The notes: generated from the letters alone by a model not told the origin. A DNA stretch of 6,504 nt from Paucidesulfovibrio sp050251775 (GCA_050251775.1 JBFWMD010000126.1:1-6504); one strand, 5' to 3'. Counted from the first letter of the stretch, positions 1 through 5,796 are shown. Made by a program: numbers and translations.

Positions 1-757
1 AGGAATGGATAGCATTACCCCCGCGGTAGTCGATGAGTCGATACCCGTGCAATGAGGAAAGATCTTTTCCGACAATGCGTTGTAATCTGTTCACAAAATC
101 CGGCGAGCAGAGATATTTCTCCTCCACCCTGGATTGCAGAATGTCTCTGACCAGTGTTCTCGGCCCCGAATTCAGCAGACTGGCCTGACCGGCGCGCCGG
201 TAGGAGTGCGAATCCGCCGGGCCGGTGTCCGAGCGGAGTGAACTGCGTACCGGCTCCTTCCGAGATCCTACGATGTAGATTCTCACCCGATTTTGCGGCA
301 CGCCGAAATGGCAACTGTTCAGAAGTTTGACTTGGGTGTGGTAGCCCAGAGCGTGCAGACGCTCCTCGATGGTTCGAAAAGTGCGCCCCTTGTCGTGGGT
401 CGTCAGACCGCGCACGTTCTCCAGCAAAAAGTGCGTTGGCTGATGCCGCTTCAGCAGCCGCTCCACCTCGAAGAAAAGCGTGCCGCGCGTGTCGCCGAAC
501 CCCCTCTGCTTCCCTGCGTAGGAAAAAGACTGGCAAGGAAAACCTGCAAGTAGAAAATCGAAGTCGGGCAGATTGTTCGCCTCGCGGATGTCCGCGTAGG
601 CATCCTGTCCAAAGTTCAACCGATACGATTCGCACGCCTTTCGGTCTATTTCGCAGGAATAAACGCACTCTGTCCGGATGCCCGAAGAGACGCAGGCCTG
701 CTCGAAGCCAAGACGGATGCCTCCTGTTCCAGCAAATAGATCCACAAAGCGCATCAT
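1..757 (-). CDS. DNA (cytosine-5-)-methyltransferase, Type II modification enzyme (3' end cut by window edge)
   Basis: Transfers a methyl group from S-adenosylmethionine to carbon 5 of cytosine in a specific duplex site, protecting host DNA from the partner nuclease encoded just upstream. The 252 visible residues hold the family motifs in order: motif I, DLFAGTGG at residues 6-13 (AdoMet binding); motif IV, GFPCQSFS at 72-79 with catalytic Cys75; motif VI, ENV at 113-115; and motif VIII, QNRVRI at 155-160. The rest runs into the target-recognition region, and motifs IX-X lie beyond the left edge. The frame starts with two adjacent ATGs (757 and 754). ATG757 forms an ATGA overlap with the endonuclease stop, and GAGAG sits six bases upstream of it. 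ATG754 is an alternative start. From memory, the segment after motif IV (GDTRGTLFFEVERLL) and the SH-rich stretch after motif VIII recall the BanI/HgiCI/NlaIV group, but specificity cannot be read from this fragment. Family assignment is firm. Confidence 0.95.
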   Translation of the reverse strand, partial: MMRFVDLFAGTGGIRLGFEQACVSSGIRTECVYSCEIDRKACESYRLNFGQDAYADIREANNLPDFDFLLAGFPCQSFSYAGKQRGFGDTRGTLFFEVERLLKRHQPTHFLLENVRGLTTHDKGRTFRTIEERLHALGYHTQVKLLNSCHFGVPQNRVRIYIVGSRKEPVRSSLRSDTGPADSHSYRRAGQASLLNSGPRTLVRDILQSRVEEKYLCSPDFVNRLQRIVGKDLSSLHGYRLIDYRGGNAIHS

Positions 758-1776
758 ATCCTGCTCTCTATCCATTGTGCGAGCACTTCAAACTCTTGCT
801 CCGAGTAGGCAACGGTACAGTCGCTGTTAGCGCAGATGTTCGAAATGGCCGAAGAACGCTGAAAATTCCCTGCTCCATCGATAACATAGCCAATGCCGTA
901 CCCATTCGCGTGCATCAGACGCTGCCGATCAGCAGACTGTCCCGCCTTGCGTTCAATGGTGCTGTTGGTCGTGACCTGAAAGCTGACTTCAACGCCAACT
1001 TGATTCTCTCCTTTTCGGATGACCACGTCAAAAGGCATACCTCCGGCCTGAGCATAGCCGTTCAGTACAATGGAGCCATTGCGTTCAACGATAAAATCCG
1101 AGCTCAGCCGGTGTTGCAAAAATTCCGTCAGTTCTGTCTGTGCAAGTTGCCCCAGGCTGTTGGCCGTGGCTCCACCCATAATACGACTGACCACGATGTA
1201 CCGCTGCTGCACAAAAGTTCGCAACGCGTCCGCATCCCCGAGCATGTCCCCGACTGCGCAGGCCTCCAAACCGGCCTGATTCGCTTGCTCCGATGCCGCG
1301 CCAAAAAGAAGGATGGCGACCATATCTCGAATCATCAAGCTCATGGGCTGATCCAAGGCCAATGCCTCGCCGTCGATTCCGAGCTTTTTGTTGCTCAGGC
1401 CCCTTACAGGTAGTCCAAGAAAGGTATGCTCGTATGGTTTCCCCTTCCAAGAATAGCGCATGTAATGGCGATCCTGTGCGTCCTTCGGAAAAATAGCCAC
1501 GAACTCACGACCAAGTCGCTGTATGGGCTCCCCGCCGAAGTTACTTAAGATTACGAGATGCTTGAGGAATAGCTTGACCGGAAATTGTGCGGCCTTGAGC
1601 AAATCCAGGCATTGCAGCGGTTCTTTCCCCCCCAGCTCCAAGATTCGCAGAAACTCTTCCTGCGTTTCGAGCAGCAATGGCAGCACGCTCGCCAGAGAGT
1701 CCTTTCTTTTCAGGCTGTCCGGCCACCAGAGCACGGCCCGAGCCTGAAGCTCATCAATGGTTCTGGTAAATTCCAT
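754..1776 (-). CDS. Putative Type II restriction endonuclease paired with the adjacent cytosine methyltransferase
   Basis: A 340-residue cytoplasmic protein whose stop overlaps the methyltransferase start, the usual place for a cognate restriction enzyme that cleaves unmethylated target sites. The C-terminal third carries a likely PD-(D/E)xK-type core: PFD at 248-250, a hydrophobic strand, then GVEVSFQVTTNS at 261-272 and ERK at 275-277. Asp250 and Glu263 are the probable metal ligands. The expected lysine two residues after the glutamate is replaced by Ser265, so Gln267 or Lys277 may stand in. A YVIDGAGNF segment at 297-305 looks conserved in character. The N-terminal two thirds are mostly helical in appearance and have no motif I recognise; they may hold DNA recognition. 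The start ATG at 1776 is preceded by AGGGA four bases upstream. No controller (C) protein gene is visible in the 146 bp upstream. The nuclease call rests mainly on gene context plus the partial motif. Codon use looks less GC-rich than in the PHP and U32 genes. Confidence 0.8.
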   Translation of the reverse strand: MEFTRTIDELQARAVLWWPDSLKRKDSLASVLPLLLETQEEFLRILELGGKEPLQCLDLLKAAQFPVKLFLKHLVILSNFGGEPIQRLGREFVAIFPKDAQDRHYMRYSWKGKPYEHTFLGLPVRGLSNKKLGIDGEALALDQPMSLMIRDMVAILLFGAASEQANQAGLEACAVGDMLGDADALRTFVQQRYIVVSRIMGGATANSLGQLAQTELTEFLQHRLSSDFIVERNGSIVLNGYAQAGGMPFDVVIRKGENQVGVEVSFQVTTNSTIERKAGQSADRQRLMHANGYGIGYVIDGAGNFQRSSAISNICANSDCTVAYSEQEFEVLAQWIESRI

Positions 1777-1922
1777 GATTCCCTAAGACGTTAACCTGTC
1801 AGGTGCTAATACACGCATGAGGCCAGCTTCGCAGACAATCTCTTGGGGGGCAGCGTGGACCAGCAAACGAGCTGATAACTACCTACGACACAACGGATTT
1901 GCCCGCCCTATTAGCAGTCTCT
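1777..1922. other. Intergenic spacer between the restriction-modification pair and the PHP–U32 operon
   Basis: These 146 bases hold no credible gene. They separate the stop of the exported-protein gene from the start of the endonuclease gene, both on the minus strand. A promoter for the restriction genes is expected here, but I found only poor matches: a minus-strand TATTAG without a well-placed -35 partner. No hairpin followed by a T run is visible at the end of the upstream operon. The spacer is a plausible left boundary for an inserted restriction-modification cassette, but I saw no flanking repeats or integrase. Confidence 0.5.
1794..1804. promoter_or_regulatory. 11-bp palindrome upstream of the endonuclease gene, possible operator
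   Basis: The sequence ACCTG-T-CAGGT is a perfect 5+1+5 inverted repeat centred about 23 bases upstream of the endonuclease ATG. Its position, between the expected promoter and the ribosome site, would suit an operator or a small leader hairpin. Methyltransferases and separate controller proteins are both known to bind such sites in restriction-modification operons. No binder is identified here, and a chance palindrome of this length is possible. Confidence 0.25.
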
Positions 1923-2426
1923 TCACGGTCGCGCTGGTCTGCAGAGTTCGTCCGCGTAATCGTAGAAATCGTAGTTGTCGAGCAGCTTGCCGTTCACGAG
2001 AATGTCCGTGAGTTCCGCGTCCTTGGTTTCGGGATGATAAACGAAGCGGTATTCCACCTCGCTGATCCTGCCGTCGCCTGGTGAATAGAAACTGCGGTGC
2101 AGAGCGTGGCCATTCTTCAGCGCCACGTAGATCAGCTTGCCCTCGGTTTCGGAGAGCATGTCCACCAGAGGCCGGTTGTATTGCACGATGCGCGCGGTAA
2201 CGCTTCTGGACGAAAGGAAATCCGGGGGAACCCCATCCGAGGTGGCCTGGGCAAAGAAATCCGGTGTGCCGATATGCAGCTCCACTCCCTCCTGGTCCCC
2301 GGCGGCCAAGGCCAGAGCGGTAAACAAGCAGGCGATCGAAGACAGCAACACCAGTGCAACGGAGAGGCGGGCGGGAAAATGGCGTTGAAAACGCACGTGC
2401 CCGCGTGGCGAGGAGTTCTTGGGCAT
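1923..2426 (-). CDS. Exported protein of unknown function, third gene of the PHP–U32 operon
   Basis: A 167-residue protein I do not recognise. The N terminus has a basic stretch (residues 1-20, several Arg and one Lys), then a hydrophobic segment at about 20-41 ending in ALALAAGD, which looks like a Sec signal peptide cleaved after an Ala. A cysteine at about 33 lies inside the hydrophobic stretch and does not make a good lipobox. The mature part, about 125 residues, is mixed in charge and ends in a tyrosine/aspartate-rich tail (NYDFYDYADE) followed by one Cys. It contains YVAL, VEYRFVYH and TDILVNGKLLDNY, which suggest a small beta-rich periplasmic domain. The start ATG2426 was chosen because AGGAGGT lies nine bases upstream and the signal peptide begins there; the frame stays open further upstream but overlaps the U32 gene. 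The gap of 55 bases after the U32 stop implies co-transcription. The export signal is well supported, the function is not. Confidence 0.8.
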   Translation of the reverse strand: MPKNSSPRGHVRFQRHFPARLSVALVLLSSIACLFTALALAAGDQEGVELHIGTPDFFAQATSDGVPPDFLSSRSVTARIVQYNRPLVDMLSETEGKLIYVALKNGHALHRSFYSPGDGRISEVEYRFVYHPETKDAELTDILVNGKLLDNYDFYDYADELCRPARP

Positions 2427-2435
2427 GATGGGATG

Positions 2436-2442
2436 ACCTCCT
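2436..2442 (-). promoter_or_regulatory. Strong Shine-Dalgarno site that fixes the start of the exported protein
   Basis: AGGAGGT on the minus strand is nearly a full match to the anti-Shine-Dalgarno of 16S rRNA and lies nine bases before ATG2426. It decides between this start and a longer open frame reaching 2642, which would run inside the U32 gene and give an N terminus without a signal peptide. Confidence 0.75.
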
Positions 2443-2481
2443 GTGTCCGGTGGATCTACCGATTTTCGGAAGAATACGTTC

Positions 2482-3786
2482 TTAGATGTCGAAGGTCCAG
2501 GCCTTGCGGACAAAGATGCCCTTGCGGAATTCCGGACGTTCGCTGATGAGCACGGCTTTTTGGCCCGGATGGACCACGGATAAGGCCTCGCCGTTTTCGT
2601 CCTCCAGGCCGAAGTCCTCCAGGGGCAGCCCTGGCCGCTCAAGCCCTGGCACGAGGATCTCCACAGGAAAGCTCAGCACGTCCCAGCGGTGTTTGACTTC
2701 CACGCCCCAGCGTCCGTCTCCCAGTTCCGATTCCACCCGCGCCAGCACCGGACGTGCGTATTCCGGGGCCAGCGGCTGGGAGATGGGGCTTTGCGCTCCG
2801 GCGTCAAAAAACCCACGCGTGAGCGGCCTTGAAGAGGCATTGACCAGCTCCGAAAGGTACGTCTCCGGATGGAACGGTCCTTTGGCCTCGCAAAGATCGC
2901 GCAGGGCCGACGCATAGGCGTCCGTGACCTGGGCAAGATAGGACGAACTCTTGTTCCGGCCTTCGATCTTCAGAGCGGCCACGCCCATGCGCCCGAGCCA
3001 GTCCAGGTAATGCAACAGGCAAAGGTCTTCGGCAGCGTAGAACTGAGTGAAGCTTTCCCCTGCGCCGTCCTCAACCTCCTCCAGTTCCCACATGGGGCTG
3101 CCACGCCGGGTTTCCTCCTCCACGCGCAGCCCCGTGACCCGGTAGTCATAGCGGCAGGGGTGGGAGCAGTGCCCGGAATTGCCCGAACGGTCATTCAGGT
3201 AGGCGGACATGTAGCAACGGCCCGAAAGGGCCATGCACTGCGCGCCATGCACGAAGATTTCCAGATCCATGGGCGGACTCAGGCGTCTGCAGACCGCAAG
3301 CATTTCCTTGAGTTCCTCGGAGCGCATCTCGCGGGCCAGATTAACGCGTTTCGCACCGAAGTCGCGCCAGAAAAGCACGGCTTCGCTGTTTATGGTGTTG
3401 GCCTGCGTGCTCACATGCAGGGGCAGGTCCGGAAGGCGCTTGCGCACCCTGCGAACCACGCCGAGATCCGAGGCGATGATCGCATCCGGCCCCTTACCCA
3501 GCGCGCAGAGCTTCTGCACGAGGTCCAACTGGGCCTCCACTGCCCGGAGCTGGTTCTCCCGGGGGTAGGCGTTGAGCAGGTAATAGGTCCGGACGTTGTG
3601 GGCCCGGGCGTGGGCGATGCCCTGCTTCAGTTCCGCCTCGTCAAAGCCCGCACCCGTGCGCAGGTTCAAGGCCTTGCCGCCGAGGTAGACCGCGTCGGCC
3701 CCGTAAAGCACGGCTGTTTCGAGCTTTTCAAGATTTCCCGCCGGAGCCAGCAGCTCCGGTCTCTGTCGCACCGCGTTTAGACCCAT
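2482..3786 (-). CDS. U32-family protein (peptidase U32 / TrhP-YegQ-like RNA hydroxylation protein)
   Basis: A 434-residue cytoplasmic protein. Members of this family were named peptidases, but the E. coli representatives TrhP (YegQ) and RlhA (YdcP) take part in prephenate-dependent hydroxylation of tRNA U34 and of 23S rRNA. Visible features are the N-terminal ELLAPAGNLEKLETAVLYGA (11-30), ADAVYLGG (30-37), STQAN (126-130), and the family signature EIFVHGAQCMALSGRC (176-191) followed by GHCSHPCRY (206-213). Cys184, Cys191, Cys207 and Cys211 fit the four-cysteine iron-sulfur site. KIEGR at about 284-288 is also typical. Length matches the TrhP type (about 450 aa) rather than the longer RlhA type. 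The C-terminal third looks like the usual beta-barrel extension. ATG3786 overlaps the end of the PHP gene by 10 bp, and AGGGAG lies eight bases upstream inside that gene, so translation is probably coupled. The family is certain; which RNA it acts on is inference. Confidence 0.93.
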   Translation of the reverse strand: MGLNAVRQRPELLAPAGNLEKLETAVLYGADAVYLGGKALNLRTGAGFDEAELKQGIAHARAHNVRTYYLLNAYPRENQLRAVEAQLDLVQKLCALGKGPDAIIASDLGVVRRVRKRLPDLPLHVSTQANTINSEAVLFWRDFGAKRVNLAREMRSEELKEMLAVCRRLSPPMDLEIFVHGAQCMALSGRCYMSAYLNDRSGNSGHCSHPCRYDYRVTGLRVEEETRRGSPMWELEEVEDGAGESFTQFYAAEDLCLLHYLDWLGRMGVAALKIEGRNKSSSYLAQVTDAYASALRDLCEAKGPFHPETYLSELVNASSRPLTRGFFDAGAQSPISQPLAPEYARPVLARVESELGDGRWGVEVKHRWDVLSFPVEILVPGLERPGLPLEDFGLEDENGEALSVVHPGQKAVLISERPEFRKGIFVRKAWTFDI

Positions 3787-4631
3787 TGTCCCCGCTCCCT
3801 GCGATGGGCCTTCATGGCCTCCAGCAACTCATCGTCCACATAAAGGTCGCCCTTGCCCCGGCCCAGATGAATGCCCGGCTTGACCGAGCCGTGGAAGTCC
3901 GAACCGCCGCTGACGAGCAGCCCCAGGCGGTCAGCCAGGGCACGGTAGGCACGCCGGATGTCGTTGGAGTGCTCCGTGTAATAGACCTCCATGCCTTCCA
4001 GCCCCAGGTCCATGAGTTCGCGCAGACGTTCCTCCAGCTGGCTCAGGGGCAGTTGGAGCAAAAAGGGGTGGGCCAGGATGGGGGTCGCCCCTTCGGCGCG
4101 GAGCACCTCCAGGGCCTTGGCCGCGCTCAGGCGGGTGCGCGGCACATAGGCCACTCCGGTATTGCCGATATACTTTTCGAACGCCTCATTCACACTGGAA
4201 ACGAGCCCGCGCGACATCAGGGCCTGGGCCATGTGTGGGCGGCCCACAGTGCCGCCCGCCAGGGCCGCGACTTCCTCGTAGCGGATGTCCAGGCCCATCT
4301 CGTTGAGCTTGGCGATGATCTTATGATTGCGGCTACCGCGTTCGCGGATGACGAATTCCAAGGCCTCGTTGAGAACCGGAGCCTCGGGCGTGAGCCAGAG
4401 CCCCACGATGTGCATGGATTGCCGTCCCTCCCCCACGGAGAGTTCGCAACCGGGAATCACTTCCTGGTCCAACTCCCGTCCTGCCTCCAGGGCTTCGGCC
4501 AGCCCGCTTACGGTGTCGTGGTCTGTGACGGCCACAGCCTTGAGGCCGGTTTTCTTGGCCAGGGCCACCAATTCCCTCGGACTGAGCGTGCCGTCGGAAG
4601 CGGTCGTGTGCGCGTGAAGATCTATGGTCAT
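3777..4631 (-). CDS. PHP-domain phosphoesterase (RnmA/TrpH-like)
   Basis: A 284-residue metal-dependent phosphoesterase. Relatives include E. coli RnmA (YciV/TrpH), a 5'-3' exonuclease that trims 5' ends of rRNAs, and enzymes that dephosphorylate 3',5'-nucleotide bisphosphates. The metal-site motifs of the PHP fold are in order: DLHAHTTASDG (4-14), VTDHD (35-39), GCELS (61-65), His74, GRPH (130-133), AHP (187-189), MEVYY (214-218) and SDFHG (244-248). Length agrees with the RnmA group, and there is no polymerase domain or histidinol-phosphatase extension. ATG4631 is chosen because AAGGA sits seven bases upstream and the first motif starts at residue 4. An upstream in-frame extension to 4706 lacks family character. 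It is the first gene of the operon with the U32 protein and the exported protein. Whether this copy acts on RNA ends or on nucleotide bisphosphates cannot be told from the sequence. Confidence 0.93.
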   Translation of the reverse strand: MTIDLHAHTTASDGTLSPRELVALAKKTGLKAVAVTDHDTVSGLAEALEAGRELDQEVIPGCELSVGEGRQSMHIVGLWLTPEAPVLNEALEFVIRERGSRNHKIIAKLNEMGLDIRYEEVAALAGGTVGRPHMAQALMSRGLVSSVNEAFEKYIGNTGVAYVPRTRLSAAKALEVLRAEGATPILAHPFLLQLPLSQLEERLRELMDLGLEGMEVYYTEHSNDIRRAYRALADRLGLLVSGGSDFHGSVKPGIHLGRGKGDLYVDDELLEAMKAHRRERGQWV

Positions 4632-4682
4632 AAGCGAATCCTTACAAAATTGGTCGATGTCGCCTGATCCGGAAAGCGGGAA

Positions 4683-4710
4683 CTTGTAATGCCCGCGCAG
4701 CGCCACTCAA
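4683..4710 (-). promoter_or_regulatory. Candidate sigma-70 promoter for the PHP–U32 operon
   Basis: On the minus strand, TTGAGT (4710-4705) and TACAAG (4688-4683) are separated by 16 bases, each matching four of six consensus positions. The predicted transcript would start near 4676 and leave a leader of about 45 bases before ATG4631. The location is right for the operon promoter, but the match is modest and a transcript reading through from the upstream membrane-protein gene is also possible. Confidence 0.35.
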
Positions 4711-4792
4711 CAGTGAAGCGGCGATGAATACGAATCTGAAACGGCTTGTGGCCGCTGTTTCGCGAGTACATCATGCTTGGGGAAGTAGGCAA

Positions 4793-4836
4793 GGGCCGGA
4801 GCCGAGTCCGCGGTAGCGGCCCCGAGACCCCGGCCC
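4793..4836. repeat. GC-rich inverted repeat with nested stem
   Basis: GGGCCGG (4793-4799) pairs perfectly with CCGGCCC (4830-4836). Within the 30-base interior, CCGC (4808-4811) and GCGG (4816-4819) form a second stem around a GGTA loop, and the pentamer CCGAG occurs on both sides as a direct repeat. There is no T run on either side, so a simple intrinsic terminator is unlikely. Confidence 0.5.
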
Positions 4837-4895
4837 GCTGTTGGCCGCGAATTCACTGCTGCTCCGCCCAGCAACGACCCTACGGGAAACAGGAT

Positions 4896-4938
4896 CCCCG
4901 GCGGCAAGTCACAGCCGCTGGGATTTCACCGCCGAGGG
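4896..4938 (-). repeat. Hairpin directly after the membrane-protein stop codon, possible transcript end
   Basis: CCCCGGCGG (4896-4904) pairs with CCGCCG-A-GGG (4929-4938) to give a nine-pair stem with one bulged A and a 24-base loop. On the minus strand it begins at the base after the TGA of the membrane-protein gene. The sequence following the stem contains only three T's in a row, so if it ends transcription it is not a textbook intrinsic terminator. It may instead protect the 3' end of the message. Confidence 0.4.
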
Positions 4939-5442
4939 TCAGCGCAAGCCGCTGCGCCGGGGGGGCCTGCGGGAGAGACGCCCGAGAAGCATCAACAACG
5001 CACCGAGATGCATCAGCCAGAGCCCGCCAGTAGCAGACAGATCGAACTCCAGCCCCTGAATCGGGCGCAACAGTCCGGAAAGTCCGACCAGCGGACTGGC
5101 CACATCGCCGCCCGAAAAGAGATGGCCGTGGACGGCCAGGAGCGTGAACGCGGGCAGCAGAAAAACAAAGCTGGCCAGGAGACCGTTGCGGTTCAACGGT
5201 TTGACCATGCAGTACAGGAAAGACAGGATCGCCCCCAGGGCCGGAAGGGCGATGGCCGCAAAAGAAATCAGGAACGTACGATCATAGACCCCCGCGTCAT
5301 GCATGGACCGCAGCATGGCGACTCCCCTGGTCACAAGATCATACCCGACCACGGCATCTCCCCCCCCCGATGCCCAGGGCAAAAAATATCCCCCCCCAAG
5401 AACCAGACAACCAAAGACAATTACTTTTTTGTATCCGTCCAC
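4939..5442 (-). CDS. Small four-helix inner-membrane protein of unknown function with poly-G tracts
   Basis: A 167-residue protein with four likely membrane helices: about residues 5-22 (VIVFGCLVLGGGYFLPW), 57-80 (FLISFAAIALPALGAIL...), 88-108 (LLASFVFLLPAFTLLAVHG) and 138-155 (GGLWLMHLGALLMLLG). It ends in a basic tail rich in Arg. The FLPW-x-GYDL arrangement after the first helix resembles a loose class of tetraspan proteins with no known activity; I cannot name a family. The start is taken as GTG5442, with GAGGGGG six bases upstream. A longer frame from an ATG at 5493 adds 17 residues without hydrophobic or signal character. The early coding region has runs of eight and nine G's, each spanning glycine codons, so a one-base change in either would shift the frame within the first 35 codons. 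It is separated by 307 bp from the PHP operon and faces the sensor gene across a divergent region. Confidence 0.75.
   Translation of the reverse strand: MDGYKKVIVFGCLVLGGGYFLPWASGGGDAVVGYDLVTRGVAMLRSMHDAGVYDRTFLISFAAIALPALGAILSFLYCMVKPLNRNGLLASFVFLLPAFTLLAVHGHLFSGGDVASPLVGLSGLLRPIQGLEFDLSATGGLWLMHLGALLMLLGRLSRRPPRRSGLR
5360..5368 (-). repeat. G9 homopolymer tract inside the membrane-protein gene
   Basis: Nine consecutive G's on the coding (minus) strand span the end of a Ser codon and three Gly codons in the ASGGGDA segment. Runs of this length are prone to strand slippage during replication. A gain or loss of one base would truncate the protein soon after the first membrane helix. Confidence 0.9.
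5390..5397 (-). repeat. G8 homopolymer tract inside the first membrane helix
   Basis: Eight consecutive G's on the coding (minus) strand encode the Gly triplet of VLGGGYF, 21 bases before the G9 run. An A6 run (T6 on the coding strand) lies close by, in the codons for the Phe-Leu that follow. Two long G runs so close together in one gene start are unlike the rest of the window. Confidence 0.9.
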
Positions 5443-5510
5443 GGAACACCCCCTCGCAATCGCACACCGTACCCCCCGGTCTCGATTCCGCACCCATTTC
5501 GATATCTCTT

Positions 5511-5516
5511 ATTATA
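5511..5516 (-). promoter_or_regulatory. Candidate -10 element for the membrane-protein gene
   Basis: A perfect TATAAT on the minus strand lies about 70 bases upstream of GTG5442. No good -35 hexamer sits at the usual 16-18 spacing; TTGACC is present but only 12 bases away. The octamer ATTATAAT is self-complementary, so a second TATAAT (5513-5518) reads toward the sensor gene on the plus strand. The region is AT-rich against a GC-rich background, which favours a real promoter in at least one direction. Confidence 0.35.
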
Positions 5517-5591
5517 ATCCTGTTTTCCGGTCAATGGCGTTTTCTTCTCTCCCTGCAAGCTCATCACTATTTCAGCTGGTTGCAATTAATA

Positions 5592-5609
5592 TCGATAAGC
5601 ATTCGATAA
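5592..5609. repeat. Direct repeat TCGATAA with 11-bp period, possible regulator site
   Basis: TCGATAA occurs at 5592-5598 and again at 5603-5609, one helical turn apart, in an AT-rich stretch of the divergent region. The first copy lies within the palindrome TATCGATA (5590-5597), and a related TTCGATATC occurs near 5498. The spacing and placement fit a tandem transcription-factor site, but no regulator is known. Confidence 0.3.
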
Positions 5610-5796
5610 CTCTAAAACGCTGACGGCCACTGCCCTGCGGCCCCCTGTCCGCTTCACAGAACCCCGACCGGTCAACACAAGCTCGTAAACAGTGTTTTGC
5701 CCCAGCAAGAGACCGCCGTCTTTCCACTTGTAACATTCTGCTTGCCCTCTTTGCGCCGCTTCGCTAGTTTTCAGGGGTAACAAGGGAAGATTCCAG

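Larger units (their letters stand above)
4632..4938. other. 307-bp GC-rich intergenic region with hairpins, no gene recognised
   Basis: This spacer lies between two minus-strand genes. The part near the PHP gene (4632-4710) holds its ribosome site and a candidate promoter. The remainder is strongly GC-rich with at least two sizeable inverted repeats, at 4793-4836 and 4896-4938. No tRNA, tmRNA, SRP RNA, RNase P RNA or known riboswitch core was recognised on either strand. Short open frames here start on weak codons without ribosome sites and have no protein-like character. A structured leader or small RNA is possible but unproven. Confidence 0.5.

Noticed and set aside
15..668. 217-codon minus-strand open frame starting at 668
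   Set aside because: It is a second frame on the same strand as the methyltransferase. The frame starting at 757 carries all the m5C methyltransferase motifs, while this one reads as low-complexity Arg/Ala-rich protein. There is no frameshift to repair.
436..1413. Long plus-strand open frame across the restriction genes
   Set aside because: Antisense to two overlapping genes with clear motifs. The translation is rich in Arg, Cys and Ser without family character, as expected of a shadow frame in GC-rich DNA. The same holds for the plus-strand frames at 2869-3780 and 3786-4667.
1..1800. A larger defence island or multi-gene novel defence system
   Set aside because: Only the endonuclease and methyltransferase are present, and the flank on the right is ordinary housekeeping-type genes. 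Anything further left is outside the window.
2320..2345. Lipobox-like LSSIAC in the exported protein
   Set aside because: The residue at -3 is Ser rather than Leu/Val/Ile, and hydrophobic residues continue for eight positions after the Cys. Cleavage after the later ALALAA by signal peptidase I fits better than lipidation.
2427..2481. Terminator between the U32 gene and the exported-protein gene
   Set aside because: Only a four-pair hairpin (CCGA/TCGG) without a T run is present in the 55-bp gap, too weak to separate the genes into two transcripts.
4707..4907. 66-codon minus-strand frame in the intergenic spacer
   Set aside because: It begins with TTG, has no ribosome site, and its translation has no protein-like pattern. 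It overlaps the hairpins, which explain the sequence better.
4885..4940. Possible FMN or cobalamin riboswitch on the minus strand (GGCGGTGAAATCCC, then GGCTGTGAC)
   Set aside because: The short match resembles fragments of those riboswitches, but the other conserved segments (the second RFN arm, or the B12 box and GCCACTG) are missing. The downstream gene is also not a vitamin gene.
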